A DNA stretch of 64,000 nt from Microbacterium trichothecenolyticum. GTDB taxonomy: Bacteria > Actinomycetota > Actinomycetes > Actinomycetales > Microbacteriaceae. The position numbers were made by a program, and so were the translations under genes. The notes beneath the pieces are model-generated. The model saw nothing but the letters and a program-made list of their open reading frames with translations. It made no database searches and had not been told where the DNA came from. The stretch covers positions 36,450 to 100,449 of the forward strand of contig NZ_JYJA01000024.1 in assembly GCF_000956465.1 (NCBI RefSeq), given 5' to 3'. Below are positions 42,959 to 51,600 of the stretch, one piece after another (positions within the stretch are counted from its first letter, which is position 1; the number at the start of each line of letters is the position of its first letter).

Positions 42959-44431
42959 TCAGCTCACAGCTTCCGCAGCATCCGCGCCGTGCGCGGCCCG
43001 GTCGCTGAACGCCGTCTTCGGGACGAAGCACAGCAGGATGGCGGCGGCCAGTGCGGTCACGCCGCACACCACCCACACCGTGACGTAGCCCGAGAACGAT
43101 CCCGCCGTGCCCTCGGTCGCCGCACCGGTCGCGCCGTGCAGCAGCGCGATGCCGAACACGCACGACGCGATGGCGCCGCCGACGGTCTTGACCGAGTTCG
43201 TGAGACCTGTCGCGACACCGGTCTGAGTGGGCGGAGCAGCGGATGCCGCGGCCGCCGGCAGCGCCGCGACCAGGGCTCCCGAGCCGAGGCCCACGATCAC
43301 CATGTTCACGATCACCTGCGTGTAGGTGTCGTGGAACGGCAGGAACATGAGGAACCCGATGCCGACGAGCGTCGCCGCGCCGATGAGAGTCAGCCGGGGC
43401 GCGGTGAGCCGGGCGATGAGCGGGAACAGCAGGGCGCCTGTGATCATCGCGATGAGGTAGACGCCGATGATGAGCGAGGTCTGGAAGCCCGTCGTGCCCA
43501 GGCCGTATCCGTACACCGACGGGTCGGTGCGGGCGAAGGTCGACAGCGGGGCCTGCGCGCCGAGCACGCTCACTCCGAACAGGCCGGCCGTGAGGAACAC
43601 CGGCCCGAGCGCAGGGGAGCGGAACATCCGCACATCGATGAGCGGGTCGTCGTGGCGCAGCTCCCACAGCGCGAAGGGCACTACGAGCAGCACCCCGAGA
43701 GCCGTGACGAGCCAGGCGATCGGATCTGCCGGGCCGTTGAGGCGCAGCAGACTGAGGCCGCCCGTGAAGGCGACGAGTGCGAGGGAGATGAGCACCAGAC
43801 CGACGTTGTCGAGGCGGCCGCCGGTGGGCTCGGGCGACTCCTTGACTCCGAACAGGATCACGAAGAAGCACGCGACGACGAGCAGGGCCGGCACCAGAAG
43901 CACGATCCACAGCGGCAGGCTGTCGATGAGCATGCCGCCCACGAGGGCGCCGGTGATGGCGCCCGTCTCGAGCGCCGCCACGAGGAATCCGGCGGCTCGT
44001 GCCGTGATCGTCGCACGGCCCTCCATGCGCCGTGAGCGCGACCAGATCAGCGCGATCTCCAGAGGCAGCCACACCACGTAGAACCCCTGGATGGCCCACG
44101 CCGCGAGGAAGACGCCGAACGAGTCGGTGAACGGCAGGACGAGGGATGCCGCGGCCGTGATCGCCGTCGAGATCACCAGCATCCGCTTGTGCCCGACCAT
44201 GTCGCCGAGCTTCGCGAATGCGGGCACGACGAGCGCCGAGAGCATGAGCTGCGTGCCCTCGAGCCAATTGACGTCGGCGTCGTGCACCCCGAGGTGGCGG
44301 GCGATGTCGGTGAGCATGGGCGTGTAGAAGCCTTGGATCACGCCGCTCGTGAACTCGACGAACGCGAGGAAGCCGACGACTCCCGCGAGCGCGCCGATGG
44401 TGACGCGTGAGGACACGGCGCTGCCCGTCAT
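42959..44431 (-). CDS. MFS transporter, DHA2-like (14 helices)
   Basis: A 490-residue proton-coupled exporter with about 14 hydrophobic segments. The motif A-like region is FAKLGDMVGHKRMLVIS, and the motif C-like region ETGAITGALVGGMLID. Substrate unknown; relatives export drugs or metabolites. AAGGAG 5-6 nt before the ATG. It converges with smpB, 4 bp apart, and begins the run of minus-strand genes between smpB and ssrA. Confidence 0.9.
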   Translation of the reverse strand: MTGSAVSSRVTIGALAGVVGFLAFVEFTSGVIQGFYTPMLTDIARHLGVHDADVNWLEGTQLMLSALVVPAFAKLGDMVGHKRMLVISTAITAAASLVLPFTDSFGVFLAAWAIQGFYVVWLPLEIALIWSRSRRMEGRATITARAAGFLVAALETGAITGALVGGMLIDSLPLWIVLLVPALLVVACFFVILFGVKESPEPTGGRLDNVGLVLISLALVAFTGGLSLLRLNGPADPIAWLVTALGVLLVVPFALWELRHDDPLIDVRMFRSPALGPVFLTAGLFGVSVLGAQAPLSTFARTDPSVYGYGLGTTGFQTSLIIGVYLIAMITGALLFPLIARLTAPRLTLIGAATLVGIGFLMFLPFHDTYTQVIVNMVIVGLGSGALVAALPAAAASAAPPTQTGVATGLTNSVKTVGGAIASCVFGIALLHGATGAATEGTAGSFSGYVTVWVVCGVTALAAAILLCFVPKTAFSDRAAHGADAAEAVS

Positions 44432-44509
44432 CGGTACTCCTTCGCTCGGGCCCCAGACCCGGTCACTGCTGCGCTCCGCCCCCTGGGCATGCCGAAGGGT
44501 GGGTGCGAA

Positions 44510-45850
44510 TCACTCTAAACGCTGGAGAAGGGTGCGATGGAACAGCTCGCCCCGCTCGAGCGCTGAGATCTCGACACGCTCGTCGACCCCGTGGATCGAG
44601 GCGCGCTGCGCCTTGCTCATCTCGAGTGGCGCGAAGCGGTAGACCGCCGGCGAGAAGCGGTGGAAATGTCGCGAGTCGGTGGCCGCCATCATCACGTACG
44701 GCACGGTCGCAGCGCCCGGGTGCGAAACCTTCACCGCGTCGGTGATGAGCGCGAACTGCGCATTCTCCGTCGACGACTCCGGCGAGGGCCCGTCGCCTTC
44801 GAGCACCTCGACCTTCACATGCCGGTCGGCGACCCGTTTGCGGACCCGCTTCACGGTGCTTCCGACCGACTCGCCCAGCGCGATGCGCAGGTTGAGCGTC
44901 GCCGTCGCCTGCGAGGGGAGGACGTTCGCGGCCGTTCCGCCGGACTGCATGGTGGCGGCGACGGTCGTACGCACGAGCGCCGCGGGCTCGCCGCCCATCG
45001 CGGTGAAGGCGCGCGCGGTGAGCCAGGGTGCCCTCGACAGCAGCCGATAGAGTGCGCGAGAGATGCCGCCCGTCCGGGTCGCGAAGAGTTCGAGCATGCG
45101 CGTGACCGCCGCGGGTGTGCGTGCGGGGAACGTCTCGGGCGACAGTCGCTCGACGGCGCGCGCGATGCGCCGGACTGCGGTGCGGGCAGGAGGAGCGGAC
45201 GCGTGCCCGCCTTCGCCGCGGGCGCTCAGGCGGAGCGTCAGCACGCCCTTCTCGCCCACGCCCACCATGGCCGCAGTTCCGCGGACGAAGGGCAGCGGCG
45301 CGTCGACGACGGCGCCACCCTCGTCGAGCACGAGCCACGGCGCGACGCCGCGATCCCGGAGCGTCTCGGCGATGGTGCGGGCGGCACCGCCGAAGGTCTC
45401 CTCGTCGCCCCCGAAAGACAGGTACACGTCGCGCGCCGGTGTGAAGCCCGAGGCGAGCAGGTTCTCGACGGCATCCATGACGACGACGAGCGGTCCCTTG
45501 TCGTCGAGCGAGCCGCGGCCGTACACCCAGCCGCGATCGACGCGCCCCTCGAACGGCGGGTGGGTCCAGGCGTCGCTCTCGTCGACCGGGACGACGTCGA
45601 AGTGGGCCATCAAGACGGTGGGCCGCTCCGCGATGCGTCCGCGCCACCGGTACAGGATCCCCAGCTCGCCGATGCGCTCGCGCTCGAGATGCTCGTGGAC
45701 GAGCGGGTAGAGCTCGATGAGCAGGTCGGCGAACGCATCGAACGGCCCTTGCCCGCGCTCACTCCGCTCTGCCGAGACAGTGGGCAGCTGGATCATGCGC
45801 GACAGTCGTTCGGCGATGCCCGCGCGGGGCGCGACGTCGGCAGGGCTCAT
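44510..45850 (-). CDS. M20 family metallopeptidase
   Basis: A 446-residue zinc peptidase or acylase. The metal ligands are visible: LMAHFDVVPVD (His and Asp), GRGSLDDKGPLV (bridging Asp), GGDEETFGG (catalytic Glu pair) and the final His in ASIHGVDE. A dimerisation (lid) domain spans about 195-330. Likely a dipeptidase or carboxypeptidase; substrate unknown. Its ATG overlaps the stop of the SIMPL gene (ATGA), so both are in one unit. Confidence 0.92.
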   Translation of the reverse strand: MSPADVAPRAGIAERLSRMIQLPTVSAERSERGQGPFDAFADLLIELYPLVHEHLERERIGELGILYRWRGRIAERPTVLMAHFDVVPVDESDAWTHPPFEGRVDRGWVYGRGSLDDKGPLVVVMDAVENLLASGFTPARDVYLSFGGDEETFGGAARTIAETLRDRGVAPWLVLDEGGAVVDAPLPFVRGTAAMVGVGEKGVLTLRLSARGEGGHASAPPARTAVRRIARAVERLSPETFPARTPAAVTRMLELFATRTGGISRALYRLLSRAPWLTARAFTAMGGEPAALVRTTVAATMQSGGTAANVLPSQATATLNLRIALGESVGSTVKRVRKRVADRHVKVEVLEGDGPSPESSTENAQFALITDAVKVSHPGAATVPYVMMAATDSRHFHRFSPAVYRFAPLEMSKAQRASIHGVDERVEISALERGELFHRTLLQRLE

Positions 45851-46524
45851 CGGGCGGCGAACCGGGCCTCGACGGCCGCCGAGATCACGATGTCCTCGGG
45901 CTGGAGCTGCACGGCGGGCCCCCCACCCGCGCCGTCCGAGGCGAACGAAGCCTTCGCCATCAGCATGCGCGGTGCCGGTGCCATCTCGGGGCCGGCCTGC
46001 TGCGTCAGCAGTCCCACATCAGCGAGCTCGACAGCGGTGACAGCGGCGAGTCCGAGTGCCCCGGCGTACGCGGTCGCGCGCGCAACGGCCACTCCCACCG
46101 CCTGCGTCGCGACCTCCCGTTCCACGGATGCCCTGGTCTCGAGTGTGAGCTTCCACTCGATCCAGCCGAGCTGCACGCCCTCGCGCTCCGCCACCTCGCC
46201 GGCCCACCAGGACAGCACCGCGAAGTCGGTGAACGTGACGGAGAAGTCGACGGTCGCGTAGTGCACCGGTGCCAGGCGCTTGCCCTCGTTGTTCCAGGGA
46301 CGCTCCGACCACACCGACACGCGCTGGCTCGTCCACTCGCTGACGGTGCCCGCGGACTTCCGCGAGGCGAGGTCGTCGCGCACCGGCTCGGTGAGCGCGG
46401 CCATGCGCTCGACGACGGCTCCGCGCTCGGGTCCTTCGGCGCGGATGGTCAGGTGCGCGATCGCGCGCTCGGGGGCGATGCGGGTCTCGTGCTCCCCGCG
46501 GACGGTGATGACGACGTCGCTCAT
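45847..46524 (-). CDS. SIMPL (DUF541) domain protein
   Basis: A 225-residue protein of the SIMPL/DUF541 family, with ITVRGEHETRIAPERAIAHLTIRAEG (in part) at the N-terminus and the Ala-rich RATAYAGALGLAAV helix. Relatives are usually exported, but no signal peptide is seen here, so it is likely cytoplasmic. Function unknown. Start ATG 6 nt from TAGGGT on the minus strand (46531-46536), so it is probably leaderless. First gene of a two-gene unit with the M20 peptidase. Confidence 0.85.
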   Translation of the reverse strand: MSDVVITVRGEHETRIAPERAIAHLTIRAEGPERGAVVERMAALTEPVRDDLASRKSAGTVSEWTSQRVSVWSERPWNNEGKRLAPVHYATVDFSVTFTDFAVLSWWAGEVAEREGVQLGWIEWKLTLETRASVEREVATQAVGVAVARATAYAGALGLAAVTAVELADVGLLTQQAGPEMAPAPRMLMAKASFASDGAGGGPAVQLQPEDIVISAAVEARFAAR

Positions 46525-46552
46525 GCTCAGACCCTAACCCGTGACCGGTGGG

Positions 46553-47365
46553 TCACTCCGGGAAGATCTGCCCGACCGGGAGGCGCTTCTCGGCCTGGAA
46601 CGCATCCTCCGTCCGTCCGTATGCCCAGTACGCCGACAGCGACAGGTCGGCCCGCGCGACGCCGCGCTCGAGCAGGAGCGGCCGCAGCGACTTCATCGCG
46701 CCCCGCTCGCCGTGTGCGAAGACCTGCACCCGGCCGGCGGGCCAGTCGGCGGCACCCACTGCCGCGACGAGCCGGGCGCCGGGAGCGTCGTGGTCCTCGT
46801 CGACCCACTGGACGACGGCGCCCGACGGCACCTCGACCCGGTGTGCCGGCGAACGCGTCTCGATGATCGTCGTGACGGCCGTTCCCGCGGGCAGCGACTC
46901 GAGCGCGGACCAGATCGCCGGGATCGCCGACTCGTCGCCGACCAGCACGTGGTGATCCGCGGTGAGGTCAGGCGAATAGCCTCCTCCGGGGGAGGACATC
47001 GTCAGCCGATCGCCCGGCTTCGCGTTCGCGGCCCACGGCCCGGCGATGCCGGTGTCGCCGTGCACGACGAAGTCGATGTCGATAGTCCCGACTGCGGCAT
47101 CCACGCGCCGGATCGTGTAGGTGCGGATCGTCGGCAGTTCGTCGAACGGCACCGTCTCGCGCAGCGTGGCGAGATCGTAGGGCGGCTCGAGCGCGCTGCC
47201 TGCCGGAGGGAAGTACAGCTTCGCGTACTTGTCCGTCTCGGGCCTGTCGGCGAAGTCGGCGAACTCGTCGCCCGCCAGCGTCACCCGCACGAGATCGGGC
47301 GAGAGCCAGGTGCTCCCGGTCACGAAGAGGGTGGTCTGCGGGCGCGCGGCACGAGGTGAGGTCAC
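46553..47365 (-). CDS. Siderophore-interacting protein (FAD-dependent ferric-siderophore reductase)
   Basis: A 270-residue SIP/ViuB-type reductase that frees iron from imported siderophores. FAD site: TIRTYTIRRVDAAVG; N-terminal ferredoxin-reductase barrel with LVRVTLAGDEFADF; C-terminal domain with VLVGDESAIPAIWSALESLP and AYWAYGRTED, the conserved Trp/Arg segment. The start is GTG, 6 nt from TAGCAT on the minus strand (47372-47377), so it is probably leaderless. No clear IdeR/DtxR box was found there. Confidence 0.93.
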   Translation of the reverse strand: MTSPRAARPQTTLFVTGSTWLSPDLVRVTLAGDEFADFADRPETDKYAKLYFPPAGSALEPPYDLATLRETVPFDELPTIRTYTIRRVDAAVGTIDIDFVVHGDTGIAGPWAANAKPGDRLTMSSPGGGYSPDLTADHHVLVGDESAIPAIWSALESLPAGTAVTTIIETRSPAHRVEVPSGAVVQWVDEDHDAPGARLVAAVGAADWPAGRVQVFAHGERGAMKSLRPLLLERGVARADLSLSAYWAYGRTEDAFQAEKRLPVGQIFPE

Positions 47366-47535
47366 CCTTACATGCTAGGCAACGGATGCTGCATCCCGGC
47401 CGGAGCTGGCCAGGAATGGCGGGGAGGGCGCATCCGTTGTATCCTGATGTGCTCGGATGCTTCGGCGCCCGAGTAATGGCAACTCCACAGTGTGACAGCG
47501 GCCCTTCGCGAGAAGGACACCTCGAAAGAGGAAGC

Positions 47536-47905
47536 GGGGATGATCGGTTTCGACATCGCCTGTGAATCTGCGAGAAGCGGGCCGAGGATGCAGGGTTATC
47601 TCGTGAACGCTCCCTGCGAACCAATAACTGCCGAAAAGAAGCAGTCCGACTTCGCCCTCGCTGCCTGAGCAGCGAGCCCGAGTCCGTCAATCCGTGACTG
47701 ATCCCGTCACGGGTATTGGCGTCATCTAGGGATCTTGCTGCGTGACGTCGCCTGAGCGTCACGCGGGACTCTTTTCAGGATGGGCTTGTCGACTTAGGTG
47801 TCTGTGACAAAGGTCGGAGCCGAGTAGAACGATTTCATAGACTGCGCCCGGAGAAACCGTAGTTACCCAGCGATGGACGGGGGTTCGATTCCCCCCATCT
47901 CCACC
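47536..47905 (+). ncRNA. ssrA: tmRNA
   Basis: The 5' end GGGGATGATCGGTTTCGAC and the 3' GGGGGTTCGATTCCCCCC-ATCTCCACC are the conserved tRNA-like ends. The acceptor GGGGATG pairs with CATCTCC (one G-T pair). Resume codon GCC at 47630; the tag ORF 47630-47668 encodes AEKKQSDFALAA and stops with TGA. CCA is only partly encoded (ACCG). Confidence 0.97.
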
Positions 47906-47986
47906 GCCGTTGTCACCACCGAGTGGAAGCCCCGGTCCTCGCGAGCAATCGCCAGGACTGGGGCTTCTCCTGTCACGTGGGCGAGG

Positions 47987-49678
47987 TCACGCCCCGGCGA
48001 TCCACGCCGTGGTCTCGCCTGGAAGCCGGCTCCCGTCGACGGGTCCGCTCGAGAGCGAGACATCCGACCCCGCCGGAAGCTCGAACGGCTCGGTCCCGAA
48101 GTTCGTGAACACGGTCCACCCGTTCGGACGTCGGAAGCCCAGGACGTCGTCACGTCCGGTGTCGATCCACTCCAGCGACTCGCCGGTCTGCGACGCGCGC
48201 CGCAGCGCCAGGGCGTCGCGGTACAGCGACAGCGTCGATGCGGGATCGCCGTCCTCGGCCGACACCGCGTACTCCGCGAACCACGCGGGCTGAGGCAGGT
48301 GTGCACCTCCCGCACCGAATCCCAGCGACGGGCCCTGAGCGGACCACGGCAGCGGGACGCGGCATCCGTCCCGTCCGATGTCTTCACCGGGGCTGCGGAA
48401 GAAGGTCGGGTCCTGGCGCTCGGCGTCGGGGATCGCGGCCACTTCGTGCAGGCCCAGCTCCTCGCCCTGGTAGACGTACGCCGAGCCGGGCAGGCCGAGC
48501 ACGAAGAGCGTCGCCGCTCGCGCACGACGAAGTCCGCGTGCCACGTCGAGCTCGGGCTCGGCGCCTCCCGACAGCAGCCACTCGTTGCCGTGCTTGCGCG
48601 TGGGGCGTCCCTTGTCGTCGCGCTCGACGTCGGGCAGTCCGTAACGCGTGGCATGACGCACCACGTCGTGGTTCGACAGCACCCACGTCGTCGACGAGCC
48701 CGACTTCCCGGCGAGCGCGAGGTTGTCCCCGACGATCCGGCGGAACTGCGCGGCGTCGAAGTCTGCCTCGAGCAAGTCGAAGTTGAAGGCCTGGCCCAGG
48801 CTCTCGGCGCGCGCGTACAGCGGGATGCGGGAAGGCTCGACCCACGCCTCGGCCACGGCGGTGCGCGGCGGGTCGTAGGAGTCGAACACCTCGCGCCACT
48901 CCGCGTACACCTCGTGCACATCGTCGCGGTCGATCATCGGGTGGTTGCCGTCGCGAGGCATCGCGTCGAGCTCGGCCTGCGAGGGGAGGGGATCGACGAA
49001 ATCCTTCGTGAGCATGTGCGCCACGTCGATACGGAAGCCGTCGACACCTCGGTCCGACCAGAATCGCAGCGTCTTCACGAAGTCGGCGCGCACCTCCGGG
49101 TTCGACCAGTCGAGGTCGGGCTGCTCGACCGCGAAGTTGTGAAAGTACCACTGCCCGTCGGCCACGCGCTCCCAGGCCGAGCCGCCGAACACCGACTCCC
49201 AGTCAGCGGGTGGCTCGGAGCCATCCGGCCCGGATCCGTCGCGGAAGATGTACCGTGCGCGAGCGGCCGAGCCTCGGCCGGCCGCGAGTGCCTCCTGGAA
49301 CCATTCGTGCTGATCCGACGTGTGGTTCGGCACGATGTCGACGACCACCTTGATGCCCGCACCGTGCAGCGCTCTGAGCATCTCATCGAAGTCCTCGAGC
49401 GTGCCCAGGCGAGGGTCGACGTCGCGGTAGTCGGCGACGTCGTAGCCGCCGTCAGCCAGCGCCGACGGGTAGAACGGGCTCAGCCAGACCGCGTCGATCC
49501 CCAGCTCTTTCAGGTAGGGCACGCGCGAGGTGACGCCTCGGATGTCGCCGATGCCGTCGCCGTCGGCATCCGCGAAGCTCCGCGGATACACCTGGTAGAC
49601 GACCGCCTGACGCCACCAAGCGGGCAGTTCGAGGTCGTGCTGGTCTGAGGGGGAGGGTGCGGGGTGCACAGTCGTCAC
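47987..49678 (-). CDS. Alpha-glucosidase, GH13 family
   Basis: A 563-residue cytoplasmic glycosidase that cleaves terminal alpha-glucose from imported oligosaccharides. Catalytic residues: nucleophile Asp218 (GFRIDVAH), acid/base Glu277 (VAEAWVE) and Asp338 (LSNHDVVRH). VVYQVYPRSFADADGDGIGD carries the family calcium-loop motif. The frame is open to 49771; GTG 49678 has AAAGGAAAG upstream. Last gene of a minus-strand operon with an ABC importer, which fits uptake followed by hydrolysis. Confidence 0.95.
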   Translation of the reverse strand: MTTVHPAPSPSDQHDLELPAWWRQAVVYQVYPRSFADADGDGIGDIRGVTSRVPYLKELGIDAVWLSPFYPSALADGGYDVADYRDVDPRLGTLEDFDEMLRALHGAGIKVVVDIVPNHTSDQHEWFQEALAAGRGSAARARYIFRDGSGPDGSEPPADWESVFGGSAWERVADGQWYFHNFAVEQPDLDWSNPEVRADFVKTLRFWSDRGVDGFRIDVAHMLTKDFVDPLPSQAELDAMPRDGNHPMIDRDDVHEVYAEWREVFDSYDPPRTAVAEAWVEPSRIPLYARAESLGQAFNFDLLEADFDAAQFRRIVGDNLALAGKSGSSTTWVLSNHDVVRHATRYGLPDVERDDKGRPTRKHGNEWLLSGGAEPELDVARGLRRARAATLFVLGLPGSAYVYQGEELGLHEVAAIPDAERQDPTFFRSPGEDIGRDGCRVPLPWSAQGPSLGFGAGGAHLPQPAWFAEYAVSAEDGDPASTLSLYRDALALRRASQTGESLEWIDTGRDDVLGFRRPNGWTVFTNFGTEPFELPAGSDVSLSSGPVDGSRLPGETTAWIAGA

Positions 49679-49728
49679 GGGGACGCTTTCCTTTCGGGTT
49701 TCGGTGAGGGATGACGGATGCTGCGGCC

Positions 49729-50646
49729 TCAGCCCTTGACGGCTCCCTGGGTCACGCCTTCCATGACCCATCGCTGGGTGAACAGATAGACGATGACCGC
49801 GGGCGCCATCGCCATGAGGTACGAGGCGAACGACACGTTGTAGTTGTTGCTGAACTGGGTCTGGAAGATGTTCTGGACGACCGGCAGCGTCTGCGATGCC
49901 GGGTCCGAGATGATGAGCGACGGCATCATGAAGTCATTCCACGATGCCAGGAACGCGAAGATCCCGACAGTGGCGCTCATCGGTGCGAGCAGCGGGAAGA
50001 TCAACCGCCAGAACGTCTGCCACGTCGTGGCGCCGTCGATGCGGGCGGCCTCTTCCAGCTCCTCGGGTATCGACCGCAGGAAAGCCGTGAACAGCAGGAT
50101 GCTGAAGCTCAACTGGAACATGATGTGCAGGATCGTCACGCCCGCTGGGTTGTCGAGGCCTGCGAGACCCGTCAGCTGGATCTGAGGCAGGGCCACCACG
50201 GGGAACGGCAGGAACATCGCCGCGAGCAGGTAGTAGAACGAGTAGCGGAAGAGCCTGCGATCCCAGTTGCGGGAGATGGCGAACGACGCGAGCGCCGCCA
50301 GGATGATCGTGCCGGCCACGGTGAACGCGGTGACCAGCAGCGAGATCGTGAAAGCGCGGGGGAAGTTCGTGAGTTCCCACGCGGTGGTGAACCCGTCGAG
50401 ACTCCACGGCGCCGGCAGCGAGAACGCGTTGCCGTCGACCGCCTGGCCTTGGGTCTTGAACGCCATGGAGATCGTGACGTACAGCGGGATCAGGACCGTG
50501 AAGGCGCAGAGGATCAGCACGATCGTGCCGGACCAGTTCACGCGCTCCATCGCGAAGCGCGAGCGGGCGGGCTTGCGGACGGCGTCGCCGTCGAGCACGC
50601 GTTCGGCGTTGATGTCCTCGACGGCGAGGGCTGCTTGCGTGGTCAT
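49729..50646 (-). CDS. Sugar ABC transporter permease (MalG-like)
   Basis: A 305-residue CUT1 permease with six helices. The EAA loop is EELEEAARIDGATTWQTFWRLIFPL. The N-terminal 35 residues are cytoplasmic. The ATG overlaps the stop of the MalF-like gene (TGATG), so the two permeases are coupled; AAGGAA precedes. The frame is open to 51105 inside the other permease. Confidence 0.93.
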   Translation of the reverse strand: MTTQAALAVEDINAERVLDGDAVRKPARSRFAMERVNWSGTIVLILCAFTVLIPLYVTISMAFKTQGQAVDGNAFSLPAPWSLDGFTTAWELTNFPRAFTISLLVTAFTVAGTIILAALASFAISRNWDRRLFRYSFYYLLAAMFLPFPVVALPQIQLTGLAGLDNPAGVTILHIMFQLSFSILLFTAFLRSIPEELEEAARIDGATTWQTFWRLIFPLLAPMSATVGIFAFLASWNDFMMPSLIISDPASQTLPVVQNIFQTQFSNNYNVSFASYLMAMAPAVIVYLFTQRWVMEGVTQGAVKG

Positions 50647-51578
50647 CAGAACACGTTCCTTCCGCGAGTGAGACGGAGTTGGAGGAGGGAGAGGATCAGC
50701 GCGATGACGAAGAAGATCGTCGCGTTGGCCATCTGGTAGGCGTAGTCGCCACCCGAGAAGCCGGTGAAGATCGTCATTGCGATGCTGCGGGTGGCGGTGC
50801 CGGGGCCGCCGTTGGTGAGGCCGACGATGATGTCGTACGCGTTCAGGAAGTTCTTGAAGCCGAGGATGACGTTGATCACGACGTACCCCGCGACCAGTGG
50901 CAGCGTGATCCGCAGGAGCTGTTGCATCTTGCCGGCGCCGTCGATGTCGGCCGCTTCGTACACGTCGCCCGGGATGGACAGGAGGCCGGCGATGTAGATG
51001 AGGAGCGTACCGGGGATCGCCTGCCACGCCGTGACGATCACGATCGCGATCCACGCGAGATCCGGATTCGCGAGGATGCTCTCGCTGAGCCATGGGACGC
51101 CCCACGCCTGCCCGAGCGCGGGCACGGAGTTCGAGAACAGGAAGTTGAAGACGTAGGCGATGATGATGCCCGAGATCACCATCGGGATCACGAAGATCGC
51201 CCGCAGTCCTGCCTTCAGCCGCACGCGCGAGACGAGCCCGACCGCGAGCAGGAATGCCAGCACGTTCACGACGATGACGGTGACGGCAGCGAAGCCGAAG
51301 GTGAACAGATAGCTCTGCAGGATCGCCGGGTCGGTGAAGACGGCCACGTAGTTGATGAGTCCGACGAACTCCCAGTCGCCGAACCCGATCGAGTCGGTGA
51401 AGCTGAAGAAGATGCCGATGACCGCCGGGATCGTGATCGCGAGGGTGAACAGGATGAGGGCGGGGAGCAGGAAGAGGTAGTAAACCCCTTCGACGCGTCG
51501 GCGCGTGCGCGGCATCGTCGCCGCGCCGGAGCGCCTGCCCGCCTTGGGCACCGTGAGGGTAGCCGTGGTGGTTGCCAT
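50646..51578 (-). CDS. Sugar ABC transporter permease (MalF-like)
   Basis: A 310-residue CUT1 permease. A basic N-terminus is followed by six helices; the EAA loop is PGDVYEAADIDGAGKMQQLLRITLPL. It pairs with the MalG-like protein. Start ATG 22 bp after the solute-binding gene, with GAAGGGAA upstream (complement of 51585-51592). Confidence 0.93.
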   Translation of the reverse strand: MATTTATLTVPKAGRRSGAATMPRTRRRVEGVYYLFLLPALILFTLAITIPAVIGIFFSFTDSIGFGDWEFVGLINYVAVFTDPAILQSYLFTFGFAAVTVIVVNVLAFLLAVGLVSRVRLKAGLRAIFVIPMVISGIIIAYVFNFLFSNSVPALGQAWGVPWLSESILANPDLAWIAIVIVTAWQAIPGTLLIYIAGLLSIPGDVYEAADIDGAGKMQQLLRITLPLVAGYVVINVILGFKNFLNAYDIIVGLTNGGPGTATRSIAMTIFTGFSGGDYAYQMANATIFFVIALILSLLQLRLTRGRNVF

Positions 51579-51600
51579 GAGTGCGTTCCCTTCGTGTCTG

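Noticed and set aside
47366..47400. IdeR/DtxR iron box before the siderophore-interacting protein
   Set aside because: Only about 7 of 19 positions fit the TTAGGTTAGSCTAACCTAA consensus, so it is at chance level in this TAG-rich promoter context.
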